NCBI GenBank assembly: GCA_910577375.1
Contig: CAJTLT010000003.1
Span: 62,001 to 126,000, forward strand
Direction of reading: 5' to 3'
Source of the DNA: an uncultured Christensenella sp.
GTDB lineage: Bacteria; Bacillota; Clostridia; Christensenellales; Borkfalkiaceae
DNA: 64,000 bases
A program made the position numbers and the translations under genes. Every line of letters begins with the position of its first letter. Position 1 is the first letter of the stretch. Positions 1-8,432 of this stretch are shown here, piece after piece. Below the pieces are notes generated by a model, which made no database searches, had not been told where the DNA came from, and was given only the letters and a program-made list of their open reading frames with translations.

Positions 1-3000
1 CCCAGAACGCTGAGGTTGATGTTGAGCGAGCCGTTTAAAACGTATTCTTTGTTGAGTTCGTAAGCGGTTTCTTTATCGGGGGTTTCGTGCGTGGCGGAAT
101 TTACCACGGCTTTGAGCAAGGTATCGAGGCCGTCGGCATTGACGTATCCTTCAAAGCTTTGAGGTTTTTGGATTTCGCCGTAGCCGAAGTTTACTGAAAG
201 ACCGAGTTTGTTTACGTTGTTTTCGCCCGTATATAAGTTTTTAAGTTGGATATCCGAGAGATAAGCCGCGTTGTTTATATACGTTTTTCCAAGCTCTATC
301 GTGATATCGTCTTGCACTCCCGCTTGCGTTCCGTAAATTTCGGAAGAATTGAGAACGATTGTAAGGTTATCGTTTGCGTATTTCAAACTCTTTATATATT
401 CGCTGTTGAGAGAGAAATTTTTATTTTCCGTTTCCTCTTTTACGGTTCCGAGTTTAGACATAAGTTCGGCAAGTAATTCGTTGAGATTTTTGCCGAGTAT
501 CTGGGGTATAAGGCTTTCTCCGAGCGAAGAGAACTGATCTTTTGTGTTGGGGATATATTTGTTTATGAGCAGTTCGTTTATAGCGTCCGATATTTCCGCG
601 ACTGCCGCGTTGAGTTCGGCGTTGTCTTTAAATTCGATATCGTCGATATTTGCCATTGCGCAGACCATCGAAACAAGGCTGAAAATTTCATCTGCGGGAG
701 CATAGATTTTCAAGGGCTTGCGAGACTGCGAATCCGCCGCATATTTGGACAGCGAGATATAAACGTCTATATTGCCGTCGGTTGAATACATACCGTACGT
801 GAGACCGTTTGCATCCGTTTGAGGATTCGCGTCGATTAAATACAAATCAAGATACAGGCTTTCGTCCGAGGGAAGTTTTGCCGCGAGCGAAAGGCTGAAA
901 TGCAGATACAGCGAACCGTCAATTTGGAAATCCATTCCGTTTGCGGTATCGAGGCGGAAAGGAAATTCGTTTTCCGCGCCGCCTTTATCGTATTCTAGAA
1001 CGGCGTTAAAATCGTACTTTTTATAGCCATATTCCGCGTAAGCTTCTTCATAACATTCAAGCGAACCTTCCACGTTTAAGGAGAGACGGCTGCCGAGAAC
1101 GGAATCCAAAAGCTGCCAGCCGTCTTCCAAAACGTTTATGAAAGCTTCTTTATCTCCGTTTGAAAGAGCGGGAACGCTTTCGTTCAGCAAAGAAATTTCC
1201 GCAGACAGATTGATACCGAAAAGCACGGTATCGGCTTTTATGCTTAATCCGCCGTCGAATATCAAATCGATGTTTGCGGCAATAACGCTGCCCGCGATAT
1301 TTATATCCGCGCCGGTGGAAATATCCTTAAAGCCTGTTACGAGGTTGTTTATGAGGTCGCCGAGGAGACCCGAAACGCCGCCTTCGCCCAAAAGCGAAGA
1401 AATATCAACCGAGCCGCTTTCTATATTTGCAAGAGGAACGACTGCTTTGGTTGCGCCTATCTGTATGTAAAGATTTTGAGCGGCGTGTTCGTAATATACT
1501 TTAATATCGCCGAAGTCTGCGCGAACGCCGTTAAAGCCGCCGCTGAAATCAACGGTTACCTTTCCGTTAAGTTCGGCTTCGTCGAGTTTAAGGGTTACGT
1601 CAAGAGTTAAGCCATCTTTCAGAACGTCGGAATATCCGCTGAAATCGGGCAGAGCTACCGAAGTATTGCCAAGCGCGACGTTAGCCGTGATTTGCTGACC
1701 GAATGCGGTTAAGTTTGCATCAACCGCTATCCCGCCCGAAAGCTTTACGCCGAGCGCCGCCGTTACGGTCTGACCGAAAAGTTCCAGCGTTGCAGACGTG
1801 GAAATTTTCCCTTCCGCCGCCGACAAATTATTTATTATTTGGGAAATGAGCGGGTTTAAATCCAACGCGCCCGAAAGAACGGAAGCTCCGCCGTTATTTA
1901 ATGCGGAAAGCGCAACCTTATATTTTACGTTTCCGTCGCTTAAATAAAGCATATCCGCGGGGCAATCGTAATAAACGGTGAAACAGCCGAGCGTTGCGTA
2001 CGCGCCGCCGAACGAACCGTTATTCATTATGAGCTTTGCAACGCCGTCAAGCGCGAGATTGCCGAATTTTACGTTTAAATCAAGGGTTAAACCCTCTTTC
2101 ATAACGTCGGTATACCCCGACATATCATCGGGTTTAGCGGGAATATCGTCTTTTGTACCGTAACAGAGCTTAGCTTTTAAAACCTTTTCTCCGAGTGGGA
2201 TTTCCGCCGCAACGTGACCGAGCGAAATTCCGTTTTCGGTATTGAATTCAAAGGAGAGCTTTATTTCAAGACCGAACAGTTCAAGCCCCGTATCAAAAAC
2301 AGTAGTGTTGCCGTCGATTGTAAACGTGCCCGCCGTAAGCCGGTCTATTATCGCGTTTACGTCAAGCCCCGCAACAGAACCTTCTCCCTCCGACTGCGAA
2401 AGCATATCGCCGAGGGCAAGCTTATATCTGGCGTTTCCGTCATTTATGTAAAGGTTTGTGTTTTCGTCAATATATACGTTTATATCGCCGAGTTTTACGC
2501 GGACGTCGCTTAACGCGCCGTTGTTTACACCGACATAGACGGCGCCGTTCATATCGAGATTATCCACGGATAAATCGATTTTGAACGTAGCGCCCTGCGT
2601 AAGCACGTCGCCGAAAGCCGCCGCAAGATAATTCAAAGGATTGGGAGCGGGCGGTTCGTTTTCCGTTACGTCGGAATCGCCGAAAGTATCTTTAAGCTTT
2701 TCGTATTCGCCTTTGAAATAATCTTCGTAGAAAGAATTTACGGCTTTTTCTTCTTCGTAATAATAAGTTACTTCCGTATTGGACGTGCAGTGAACGGAAA
2801 TTCCCATTTTTGCAGAATAAGAATCCGAAATGGAAAATCCGAGAATGCGCCAGTCTTTATCGAACGTATAAACAACTGTTGTTTCTTCTATTACGGGGTG
2901 GGAATCGAGCCCGCCCGTAACCAGCATCTGCTGTTTGTAATAGTAGTCTGCGGAAGTTTCGTCAACGCCCGTGTTTACGTTGAGCGTGAGCGACATAGTA

Positions 3001-3755
3001 TAATTGCCGTCGGCGTTCTGCGTTACGGAATAATCCGCCGCGTTGGCGATAGTGTTTTCGTTAAGAACGTAAACGGAAAATTCGGAAGGCGGGAAGCCGC
3101 GCTTCTTTTTGAATTGCGGAATCGTAAGCCCCTGCGCGTTTTTGGTTGACCAAGGGGTGTTCATACCGTCGAAATTCTTGTTTGCGGAAGGCCTCCACAT
3201 AACTACTCCGTCTGCTACGCAGAACTGAGTTGCTTCCGAAGAAACGCCTTGCGCGATATCGGCGGATATTAAAACTCCGTTATGATACTGTTTGTAGGTG
3301 TGGACGTTCTGCGACATAACGGTGTTGACCTTAGAGTGCATTTCCGACGACCAGAACGGCTGGTTTTGCAAAACGTAATTGAGATAGCCCACGTTTTCCA
3401 CAACGGTGTGCCCCGTGGGAAGAGTTCCGTCTTTGGGCGCTTCATAGCAAACGGTGGAAAATTCAATATCGGGCAAATCGGCTACGGGCGCTTTAGTGAA
3501 AAAGCCCACGCCGACGGCAGCTATGCCCGCAACGAACACGGCAGAAAGCGCCAATGCGGCTTTACGCATACGGCGCACGTGTTTGATTGCGAGAGGCTTG
3601 CTGCGTTTAACGCGGGATTCCCCTTCAAGATTTTTAGTTTTATCGTGCAGACCCGCGCGGCGGTTTATTCCCTTTGCGCGTTTTGTCTGTTTAAAACCCG
3701 CGGTCTTTACCTCTTTGAGTTCGAGCCCGACGGTATCCGTTTTCTTTTTTATCAT
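1..3755 (-). CDS. Very large repetitive membrane-anchored exterior protein (3' end outside window)
   Basis: The minus frame starting at ATG 3753-3755 appears open to base 1, giving more than 1250 residues with the C-terminus outside the window. Residues 1-65 are very basic. One hydrophobic helix follows at about 66-86 (AALALSAVFVAGIAAVGVGF), so the bulk is probably outside the cell, tethered by the N-terminus. The exterior part carries at least three diverged copies of a roughly 155-residue beta-rich module. Each has a segment such as GLTLDLNVKFGNLALDG followed by a strand ending in YLSDGNVKYKVAL; the copies lie near 2600-2430, 2100-1930 and 1640-1440. Composition is rich in Asn, Asp, Gly and Leu, with few Cys. 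No enzymatic motif is visible and I do not recognise the family. A surface scaffold or adhesin-like role is only an inference. It is divergent from the polymerase gene at 4064. No clear Shine-Dalgarno precedes the chosen ATG. Confidence 0.75.
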   Translation of the reverse strand, partial: MIKKKTDTVGLELKEVKTAGFKQTKRAKGINRRAGLHDKTKNLEGESRVKRSKPLAIKHVRRMRKAALALSAVFVAGIAAVGVGFFTKAPVADLPDIEFSTVCYEAPKDGTLPTGHTVVENVGYLNYVLQNQPFWSSEMHSKVNTVMSQNVHTYKQYHNGVLISADIAQGVSSEATQFCVADGVVMWRPSANKNFDGMNTPWSTKNAQGLTIPQFKKKRGFPPSEFSVYVLNENTIANAADYSVTQNADGNYTMSLTLNVNTGVDETSADYYYKQQMLVTGGLDSHPVIEETTVVYTFDKDWRILGFSISDSYSAKMGISVHCTSNTEVTYYYEEEKAVNSFYEDYFKGEYEKLKDTFGDSDVTENEPPAPNPLNYLAAAFGDVLTQGATFKIDLSVDNLDMNGAVYVGVNNGALSDVRVKLGDINVYIDENTNLYINDGNARYKLALGDMLSQSEGEGSVAGLDVNAIIDRLTAGTFTIDGNTTVFDTGLELFGLEIKLSFEFNTENGISLGHVAAEIPLGEKVLKAKLCYGTKDDIPAKPDDMSGYTDVMKEGLTLDLNVKFGNLALDGVAKLIMNNGSFGGAYATLGCFTVYYDCPADMLYLSDGNVKYKVALSALNNGGASVLSGALDLNPLISQIINNLSAAEGKISTSATLELFGQTVTAALGVKLSGGIAVDANLTAFGQQITANVALGNTSVALPDFSGYSDVLKDGLTLDVTLKLDEAELNGKVTVDFSGGFNGVRADFGDIKVYYEHAAQNLYIQIGATKAVVPLANIESGSVDISSLLGEGGVSGLLGDLINNLVTGFKDISTGADINIAGSVIAANIDLIFDGGLSIKADTVLFGINLSAEISLLNESVPALSNGDKEAFINVLEDGWQLLDSVLGSRLSLNVEGSLECYEEAYAEYGYKKYDFNAVLEYDKGGAENEFPFRLDTANGMDFQIDGSLYLHFSLSLAAKLPSDESLYLDLYLIDANPQTDANGLTYGMYSTDGNIDVYISLSKYAADSQSRKPLKIYAPADEIFSLVSMVCAMANIDDIEFKDNAELNAAVAEISDAINELLINKYIPNTKDQFSSLGESLIPQILGKNLNELLAELMSKLGTVKEETENKNFSLNSEYIKSLKYANDNLTIVLNSSEIYGTQAGVQDDITIELGKTYINNAAYLSDIQLKNLYTGENNVNKLGLSVNFGYGEIQKPQSFEGYVNADGLDTLLKAVVNSATHETPDKETAYELNKEYVLNGSLNINLSVL

Positions 3756-3816
3756 TAATATATACCAAGCAAAATCTTGCCTTTAATCAAATTATATGTG
3801 ATTAGTGTATATCTTT

Positions 3817-3971
3817 TATGACAAAATGTCAAGTTTGTAACGTGAAAATATGATAATAATTTGTCGAAAAGCAAGAATTTTATCTGTTTTTACTGAAATT
3901 TTCCCTTTTCAGGCAGAATTTGGGCATATTTGTGTCATACTTTTATATGACATATCACAAAATTTGTCATA
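3817..3971. promoter_or_regulatory. Divergent intergenic region with four TATGACA/TGTCATA elements
   Basis: The 308-bp gap between two divergent envelope genes contains TATGACA at 3817-3823 and 3946-3952 and TGTCATA at 3933-3939 and 3965-3971. The 3933-3952 pair forms a perfect inverted repeat with a 6-nt centre, and GACA-AAA-TGTC at 3820-3830 is also palindromic. This looks like an operator array for a dimeric regulator. The regulator is unknown. Confidence 0.4.
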
Positions 3972-4003
3972 CGTAATTTTATAGCGGCACTTTCCGCCCG
4001 CAC

Positions 4004-4032
4004 TTGACAACCGCGCGCGGTTGATATATAAT
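4004..4032 (+). promoter_or_regulatory. Consensus sigma-A promoter for the polymerase gene
   Basis: TTGACA at 4004-4009, 17-nt spacer, TATAAT at 4027-4032: both hexamers and the spacing are perfect consensus. The spacer contains the palindrome CCGCGCGCGG at 4011-4020, which could bind a regulator. Confidence 0.85.
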
Positions 4033-4063
4033 GAGGTAAGTAAATTCGGAAAACACGGAAGTT

Positions 4064-5452
4064 ATGAGAGATAAGCTGACCACAATTAAAGAAAACCCGC
4101 TTATCGGCACGATAAAAGAACTGCTGAGCTGGCGGTTTTTTCCGTTTATAATAGCGGCGGTAATTCTTGCCGATTATTACCTCGGATGGGATTTGGTCAC
4201 TTTTTATTTTGTGTGCATTATAGGCATAGCGATGCTTTTGCTTCTGGAAGATTTATCGCCTATGCTTCCGTTGTTTTTGCTGATGAACGTTATGATTTCC
4301 GTTGAGAACTCGCCTTCTCCACTTGCGGGCGGGTCAGATTTTTATTTCAGAACGGAAGTTCTTACGCAAATCGCGGTATTGGTTGCGCTTTTCGTTACCG
4401 CCGCGCTTTTAAGACTTTACTTCACGGTAAAAAGCGGGAAATTCAAAATAACGCCCGTATTCTGGGGGCTTTGCCTGCTTTCCGCGGCGTTCCTTTTAAA
4501 CGGGATTTTTGTTTCCGGATACAGCGCGATGAACCTTTTATACGGCGTTTTAATGACGTTCTTCTTCCTTGTGATTTTTGCCGTTATGAAAGATAACGTT
4601 GTTGTAAACAAGGATACGGTAACGTCGTTTGCAGTCGGGTTTATGGCTTTAGCCGCTTTGCTGACCGTAGAACTTATAACAACCTACGTTACGCAAGAGG
4701 CGATAGTCGAAGGAATTATTTACAGAAACAAATTGTTTTTCGGCTGGGGAACTTATAACTATTTCGGTATGCTGGCGCTTATTTGTCTGCCCGCCGCGTT
4801 TTATCTTGCGGGCAACTACAAGCACGGATACCTTTTCTTTTTTGCGGCGATAGCCATTACCGCGGTTGCCGTTATGTCAATGAGCCGTCAGGCGATTTTG
4901 GGGCTTTTCCTTATTTTCCCCGCGTGCCTTGTGTTCCTGCTTGTAAAAGGAAAAAACAAGCTGATAAACGGAATTATTGCGGGCGTTGCGGCGCTTGCGC
5001 TTGTTATCTGCGCTTTGATATGGCTTGACGAAACGATTGTACTATTCAGCGACCTTTTAAAGAGCCTTGAAACCGGCAGCGGACGGATTAGCCTTTGGAA
5101 ACAAGCCTGGGCTGCGTTCAAGAGCGCGCCTTTATTCGGAACGGGATTTTTTGTTGAGCTTGCGGAAGATTACGGCGCGGCGGGAATTTCGCTTATACCG
5201 AGTATGTATCATAACACGGTATTCCAGCTTTTGGGCTCGTGCGGAATTATAGGGCTTGCCGCTTATGTTTTCCACCGCGTGCAGACGGTGATTTCGTTCT
5301 TTAAAAATCCCACGCTGGAGCGCGTATATATAGCGGTTACGATAATTACTTTGCTTGTTTTAAATCTTTTGGACAACCACCTTTTCTATATGCTGCCCAC
5401 ATTGGTTTACAGCACTTTGCTTGCGGCGTATATAAAAGCCGAAGAAAAATAA
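4064..5452 (+). CDS. O-antigen ligase/polymerase-like multi-pass membrane protein
   Basis: A 462-residue protein with about 11-12 hydrophobic helices and a larger extracytoplasmic loop near residues 330-390, containing SGRISLWKQAWAAFKSAPLFGTGF and, further on, MYHNTVFQLLGSCGIIGL. This is the architecture of the Wzy_C/O-antigen ligase superfamily, where the R-x-x-x-W segment and a conserved H in the large loop are typical. Such enzymes join or polymerise undecaprenyl-linked glycans outside the membrane. In a Gram-positive the likely product is a capsule, teichoic-type polymer or exopolysaccharide, but no glycosyltransferase genes are nearby to specify it. It has its own strong promoter and terminator, so it is probably monocistronic. 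Confidence 0.75.
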   Translation: MRDKLTTIKENPLIGTIKELLSWRFFPFIIAAVILADYYLGWDLVTFYFVCIIGIAMLLLLEDLSPMLPLFLLMNVMISVENSPSPLAGGSDFYFRTEVLTQIAVLVALFVTAALLRLYFTVKSGKFKITPVFWGLCLLSAAFLLNGIFVSGYSAMNLLYGVLMTFFFLVIFAVMKDNVVVNKDTVTSFAVGFMALAALLTVELITTYVTQEAIVEGIIYRNKLFFGWGTYNYFGMLALICLPAAFYLAGNYKHGYLFFFAAIAITAVAVMSMSRQAILGLFLIFPACLVFLLVKGKNKLINGIIAGVAALALVICALIWLDETIVLFSDLLKSLETGSGRISLWKQAWAAFKSAPLFGTGFFVELAEDYGAAGISLIPSMYHNTVFQLLGSCGIIGLAAYVFHRVQTVISFFKNPTLERVYIAVTIITLLVLNLLDNHLFYMLPTLVYSTLLAAYIKAEEK

Positions 5453-5462
5453 AAACGAATTC

Positions 5463-5497
5463 AAAACGGGCGCGCCTTGAAAGGCGCGCCCGTTTTT
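5463..5497 (+). terminator. Intrinsic terminator after the polymerase gene
   Basis: Perfect GC-rich stem 5463-5476/5483-5496 (ACGGGCGCGCC arms) with a 6-nt loop, running into TTTTTAT. Confidence 0.9.
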
Positions 5498-5591
5498 ATA
5501 TTAATTTATTTACCGATTATGTGTTTTACAAGCTTAATTTCAAACGTTCAAATATTTGTGTAAGCATAAATAAAACGGATATATTATCGGG

Positions 5592-5807
5592 TCAATCGGA
5601 GTTTTTATTTTCTTCCTCTTCCTGTTTTTTGCGTTTGCGCAATAAAATAAAAGTTCTTACGCCCGTAACCACGCACACCGCGCCGACAATAAGAAATACG
5701 GCAATCTGACCCCACGAACCGCCGAAACAGTAATATATGCCGAACCCTATGCACACGAGCCCGCATAAAATTTCCACAATCATTAAAGCCAAACTGAAAT
5801 TTTTCAC
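5592..5807 (-). CDS. Small two-helix membrane protein of unknown function
   Basis: 71 residues. Two hydrophobic helices (about 5-25 and 33-53) are followed by a basic then acidic tail (LLRKRKKQEEEENKNSD). The topology is hairpin-like with both ends probably cytoplasmic. The purine-rich AAAGGCGG about 10 nt upstream of the ATG could serve as ribosome binding site. An alternative longer frame on the same strand (5605-5922) has a composition unlike a protein. No family is recognised. Confidence 0.55.
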   Translation of the reverse strand: MKNFSLALMIVEILCGLVCIGFGIYYCFGGSWGQIAVFLIVGAVCVVTGVRTFILLRKRKKQEEEENKNSD

Positions 5808-6012
5808 CGCACACCGCCTTTAACATATTATAACATAGCGATGCAAAAATCAAAGATTTTTTTGCACCGTTTAAGCGCCTCTGTTTTTCTTGCGAAGAAC
5901 GCATAAAAGTTGAATACGGCACCCGAAAGCCCTTGCAAGCAAGTTTTCTCGCTTGTATTATAACACATAATTTGTGAAAGTTAAGCGTTTGAAAGGTGAA
6001 ATGTTAAAACGT

Positions 6013-6041
6013 TTGACTTTGCGTGTTGTTTTAAATAAAAT
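6013..6041 (+). promoter_or_regulatory. Sigma-A promoter for the YggS-family gene
   Basis: TTGACT at 6013-6018, 17-nt spacer, TAAAAT at 6036-6041, about 20 nt before the start codon. The rest of the 254-bp gap (5808-6012) shows nothing else clear. Confidence 0.75.
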
Positions 6042-6061
6042 TTTACATAGGCGGATTTTAT

Positions 6062-6736
6062 ATGATTGAAAGCAACGTTGAAAATTTATTGAAAGAAATA
6101 CCAAAAGAAAATCCTTTCGGCGAAAAGGTTACGCTTGTGGCGGCGGTAAAACTGCAAAACGCGGAGGATATAAACCGCGCCGTTGCCGCCGGCATAACAG
6201 ACATAGGCGACAACCACGTTCAGGAGCTGAGGGATAAATACGAGCTGATAAACGGCAATCCGCGCAGGCATTTTATCGGACATTTACAAACGAACAAGAT
6301 TAAATATCTTTTAGGCAAGGTTGACCTTTACCATTCGGTTGACAGAATAAATCTTGCGGAAGAGCTTTCTAAAAAGAGCGCGGGCGCAGGCATTGTATCG
6401 GATATTCTGATACAGATTAATATCGGAAACGAAGAAACGAAGGGCGGTTTTGCGCTTGAAGATTGCGGAGAAATTTATAAAACAATAAAACGTTTACCCG
6501 CTTTGCGCATTAAAGGACTTATGGCGATGTTGCCGATTGATAACGACGAAACGCGGCTGAAAACGCTTGCAAAAAGTATGCGCGGGCAATTTGACAGACT
6601 GCGCGCAATTGATAAGGATATCGAGTATTTATCAATGGGAATGAGCGGAGACTGGCGGATTTGCCTGGAACAAGGCGCAAATATAATCAGGCTGGGAACG
6701 GCGATTTTCGGCGCAAGAAATTATAACAAAAATTAA
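6062..6736 (+). CDS. yggS: Pyridoxal phosphate homeostasis protein, YggS/PROSC family
   Basis: 224 residues, the normal size for this alanine-racemase-fold family, which binds PLP but has no known catalytic activity and buffers cellular PLP. The PLP lysine lies in LVAAVKLQN (about residue 30). Family landmarks follow: DIGDNHVQEL, RHFIGHLQTNKIKYL, ILIQINIGNEETKGGF, IKGLMAMLP, LSMGMSGDWRICLEQGANIIRLGTAIFG. The motif around the lysine (VAAVK rather than VAVSK) and the ending GDW instead of the usual SDW are mild variants. An AGGCGG site lies 10 nt upstream of the ATG. It appears monocistronic and is not next to a cell-division cluster, unlike many Firmicutes. Confidence 0.93.
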   Translation: MIESNVENLLKEIPKENPFGEKVTLVAAVKLQNAEDINRAVAAGITDIGDNHVQELRDKYELINGNPRRHFIGHLQTNKIKYLLGKVDLYHSVDRINLAEELSKKSAGAGIVSDILIQINIGNEETKGGFALEDCGEIYKTIKRLPALRIKGLMAMLPIDNDETRLKTLAKSMRGQFDRLRAIDKDIEYLSMGMSGDWRICLEQGANIIRLGTAIFGARNYNKN

Positions 6737-6750
6737 AATCGGGCGGAAGA

Positions 6751-7029
6751 TTAATCTTCCGCCTCTTGCTTTTCCCGCATTTCCAAACCGAGAAACAGAC
6801 CTATTTTAAAGCCTTCTTTAAAGTTTGCAAAATTTGTTTCTCCTTGTATCATTGCTTCCAGATTCATAATATTATTGAATGTTTCCAAACTTTCTTTTGG
6901 CAAAGCGTTTGTAAACTCTTCGATTTTTTCGCAAGATTTATCATTGAACTTATAAAAGTTTTTTGTGTTTGGAATTTGTTCGCAATTGCCTTTGTTGCCG
7001 AGATATAACTGCAACAGCATAGAATTCAT
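6751..7029 (-). CDS. DUF6809-like small protein
   Basis: 92 residues, mostly helical and acidic. The N-terminal MLLQLYLGN, a central helix and a C-terminal NFKEGFKIGLFLGLEMRE segment resemble the small DUF6809 group common in Clostridia (recognition from memory of the pattern, not a search). GGAGG sits 8-10 nt upstream of the ATG. It is transcribed divergently from a single-domain Xre regulator with palindromes between them, so it is probably controlled by that regulator. Function unknown. Confidence 0.65.
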   Translation of the reverse strand: MNSMLLQLYLGNKGNCEQIPNTKNFYKFNDKSCEKIEEFTNALPKESLETFNNIMNLEAMIQGETNFANFKEGFKIGLFLGLEMREKQEAED

Positions 7030-7045
7030 AATTAACCTCCATTTA

Positions 7046-7094
7046 ACAGCAATTTGCTGTATTTATTACATTGTACAACAGTTTGCTGTATAAT
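7046..7094. promoter_or_regulatory. Operator palindromes and promoter between DUF6809-like and Xre genes
   Basis: ACAGCAATTTGCTGT (7046-7060) is a perfect palindrome of 7-bp arms around one base. A second half-site, TTGCTGT at 7083-7089, overlaps the -10 box TATAAT (7089-7094) of the rightward gene; its -35 is a weak TTACAT at 7066-7071, spacing 17. A repressor bound here would cover the rightward promoter and the 5' UTR of the leftward gene. Confidence 0.65.
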
Positions 7095-7106
7095 GTCAAT
7101 TGAATT

Positions 7107-7313
7107 ATGGAAATTTTTTGTACAAGATTGAAAGAATTAAGACAGTCCGCGGGACTTACACAACAGCAAATGGCGGACAAATTAAATATAAGACAGCAAT
7201 CGTATGCAAGGTACGAATACGGAAACAGCGAACCGAGTTTGGAAATGCTGGTGCAGATTGCGGGTATATTTAAGGTAAGCACGGAATACCTTTTGGGAGT
7301 TACGGATTATTAA
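7107..7313 (+). CDS. Single-domain Xre-family HTH regulator
   Basis: 68 residues, essentially only a Cro/CI-type helix-turn-helix: LKELRQSAGLTQQQMADKLN, then RQQSYARYEYGNSEPSLEML and IAGIFKVSTEYLLG, the classic five-helix pattern. There is no effector domain. The start codon lies 13 nt after the -10 box, leaving a very short leader without a clear ribosome binding site. The palindromic site in its own promoter suggests autorepression and joint control of the divergent DUF6809-like gene. Confidence 0.88.
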   Translation: MEIFCTRLKELRQSAGLTQQQMADKLNIRQQSYARYEYGNSEPSLEMLVQIAGIFKVSTEYLLGVTDY

Positions 7314-7319
7314 AAAAAA

Positions 7320-7349
7320 GCGGCGTTGCTGAATAGCAACGCCGCTTTA
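7320..7349. terminator. Bidirectional terminator between the Xre gene and rpsR
   Basis: Stem GCGGCGTTGCT (7320-7330) / AGCAACGCCGC (7335-7345) with a 4-nt loop. A T-rich run follows on the right and an A-run precedes it, so it can serve the converging Xre and rpsF-ssb-rpsR transcripts. Confidence 0.85.
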
Positions 7350-7366
7350 ATTATACTAAATATTTA

Positions 7367-7621
7367 TTAGTCGCCTTTGAAAGGAAGCAAAGCCGCAACG
7401 CGCGCACGCTTGATTGCTTTGGAAAGCTCTCTCTGGTGTTTTGCGCAAGTTCCGCTCATTCTGCGGGGCAGCATTTTTCCGCTTTCGGTTACGAATTTTT
7501 TCAAACGCGCAACGTCTTTATAATCGATAAGCTCTACCTTTTCGGTGCAGAAAACGCATACCTTTTTACGGTTTGTTCTTTTATACGCCTTTTTAACGGG
7601 GGCGGTTTTATTTTCTTCCAT
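7367..7621 (-). CDS. rpsR: 30S ribosomal protein S18
   Basis: 84 residues. The core is typical: KKVCVFC...ELIDYKDVARLKKFVTESGKMLPRRMSGTCAKHQRELSKAIKRARVAALLPF. A CxxC pair plus a later Cys resembles zinc-binding versions of S18. S18 pairs with S6 on the platform of the 30S subunit. AAGGAG lies 8 nt before the ATG. It is the last gene of rpsF-ssb-rpsR, the standard Firmicutes order. Confidence 0.97.
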   Translation of the reverse strand: MEENKTAPVKKAYKRTNRKKVCVFCTEKVELIDYKDVARLKKFVTESGKMLPRRMSGTCAKHQRELSKAIKRARVAALLPFKGD

Positions 7622-7641
7622 AATACTATCTCCTTGAAAAA

Positions 7642-8061
7642 TCAGAAGGGAATGTCGCTATCGTCGTCGAAGGGCTGGAGCTGGGGCTTTTGACCGCCTC
7701 TCGAAGGTGCGGGCGAGGGAGAATCGAAATCGTCTCCGCCGTTGCCTTTGGGGGTTAAGAACTCTACGTCCTGAGCTACGATATCCACGCCGATGCGTTT
7801 GACGCCCTGGCTGTCTTCATAGTTTCTGAGTTCTATTGAGCCGCTTACCGCTACTTTTATTCCCTTTTTGGTATAGCGCGCCACCGTTTCGGCGAGCGCT
7901 CTCCACGCTACCACGTTGAAGAAGTCTGTTTTTCTTTCTCCGTCCGAACCGGAATAATTTCTGTTAACCGCTATAGAGAAACGGCAGATTTTTATGCCTC
8001 CGTTCGTTTCGGTCAGCTCGGGGTCGCGCGTTAAATTCCCTATCAAAAATACTTTGTTCAT
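7642..8061 (-). CDS. ssb: Single-stranded DNA-binding protein
   Basis: 139 residues. The OB fold begins MNKVFLIGNLTRDPEL, with FSIAVNR and FFNVVAWRALAETVARYTKKG as typical landmarks. A Gly/Pro/Gln-rich linker ends in the acidic tip DDDSDIPF, which recruits replication and repair proteins. It is the middle gene of the S6-SSB-S18 operon. Confidence 0.97.
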   Translation of the reverse strand: MNKVFLIGNLTRDPELTETNGGIKICRFSIAVNRNYSGSDGERKTDFFNVVAWRALAETVARYTKKGIKVAVSGSIELRNYEDSQGVKRIGVDIVAQDVEFLTPKGNGGDDFDSPSPAPSRGGQKPQLQPFDDDSDIPF

Positions 8062-8070
8062 ACCTTATCC

Positions 8071-8364
8071 TTATGCTTTGACAGTTATAATTCTTCTCAA
8101 AACTTCGACGGAAAGGTCGGAAATTCTTTCTATTTCCTTAACCGCGGCACCGTCGGCTTCGAAAGTGATTACAGTGTAATCGCCGTCCGTTTTATAATTG
8201 ATGGGGTAAGCAAGCTTTTTAACGCCCCACTTATCAACGGATACGACTTTACCGTTCTTGGAAACAATAATTTCTTCGAACTTTGATGCGAACGCCGCTT
8301 TTGCCTCGTCGGCAAGAGACGCGTCGAGCACGTAAATCATCTCGTAAGTTTTCATTTTTTTCAC
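8071..8364 (-). CDS. rpsF: 30S ribosomal protein S6
   Basis: 97 residues: KTYEMIYVLDASL at the start, then VVSVDKWGVKKLAYPINYKTDGDYTVITFEAD and a C-terminal VLRRIITVKA, all typical of bacterial S6. GGGAGGTG lies just upstream of the ATG. It is the first gene of the operon and is preceded by a structured leader likely to bind the S6:S18 complex. Confidence 0.97.
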   Translation of the reverse strand: MKKMKTYEMIYVLDASLADEAKAAFASKFEEIIVSKNGKVVSVDKWGVKKLAYPINYKTDGDYTVITFEADGAAVKEIERISDLSVEVLRRIITVKA

Positions 8365-8380
8365 CTCCCGGACTTAATCG

Positions 8381-8426
8381 GCATACCACCTGCGGTATGC
8401 AAGGTTATACGCGGAGAAAACCGCGC
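8381..8426 (-). ncRNA. Candidate S6:S18 autoregulatory leader of rpsF
   Basis: The transcribed leader (about 60 nt) contains two hairpins: GCGCGGttttcTCCGCG near 8410-8426 and GCATACCGCAGGTGGTATGC at 8381-8400, 16 nt before the rpsF start. A hairpin presenting CCG close to rpsF is the hallmark of the S6:S18 leader that represses its own mRNA. Secondary structure is read by eye, so the assignment is tentative. Confidence 0.5.
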
Positions 8427-8432
8427 TTTTTT

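Noticed and set aside
246..3786. Several plus-strand open frames of 60-158 codons
   Set aside because: They lie opposite a continuous minus-strand frame of more than 1250 codons, have odd compositions and lack ribosome binding sites.
5605..5922. 105-codon minus-strand frame overlapping the small membrane protein
   Set aside because: Composition is unlike a protein, while the alternative 71-codon frame gives two clean hydrophobic helices.
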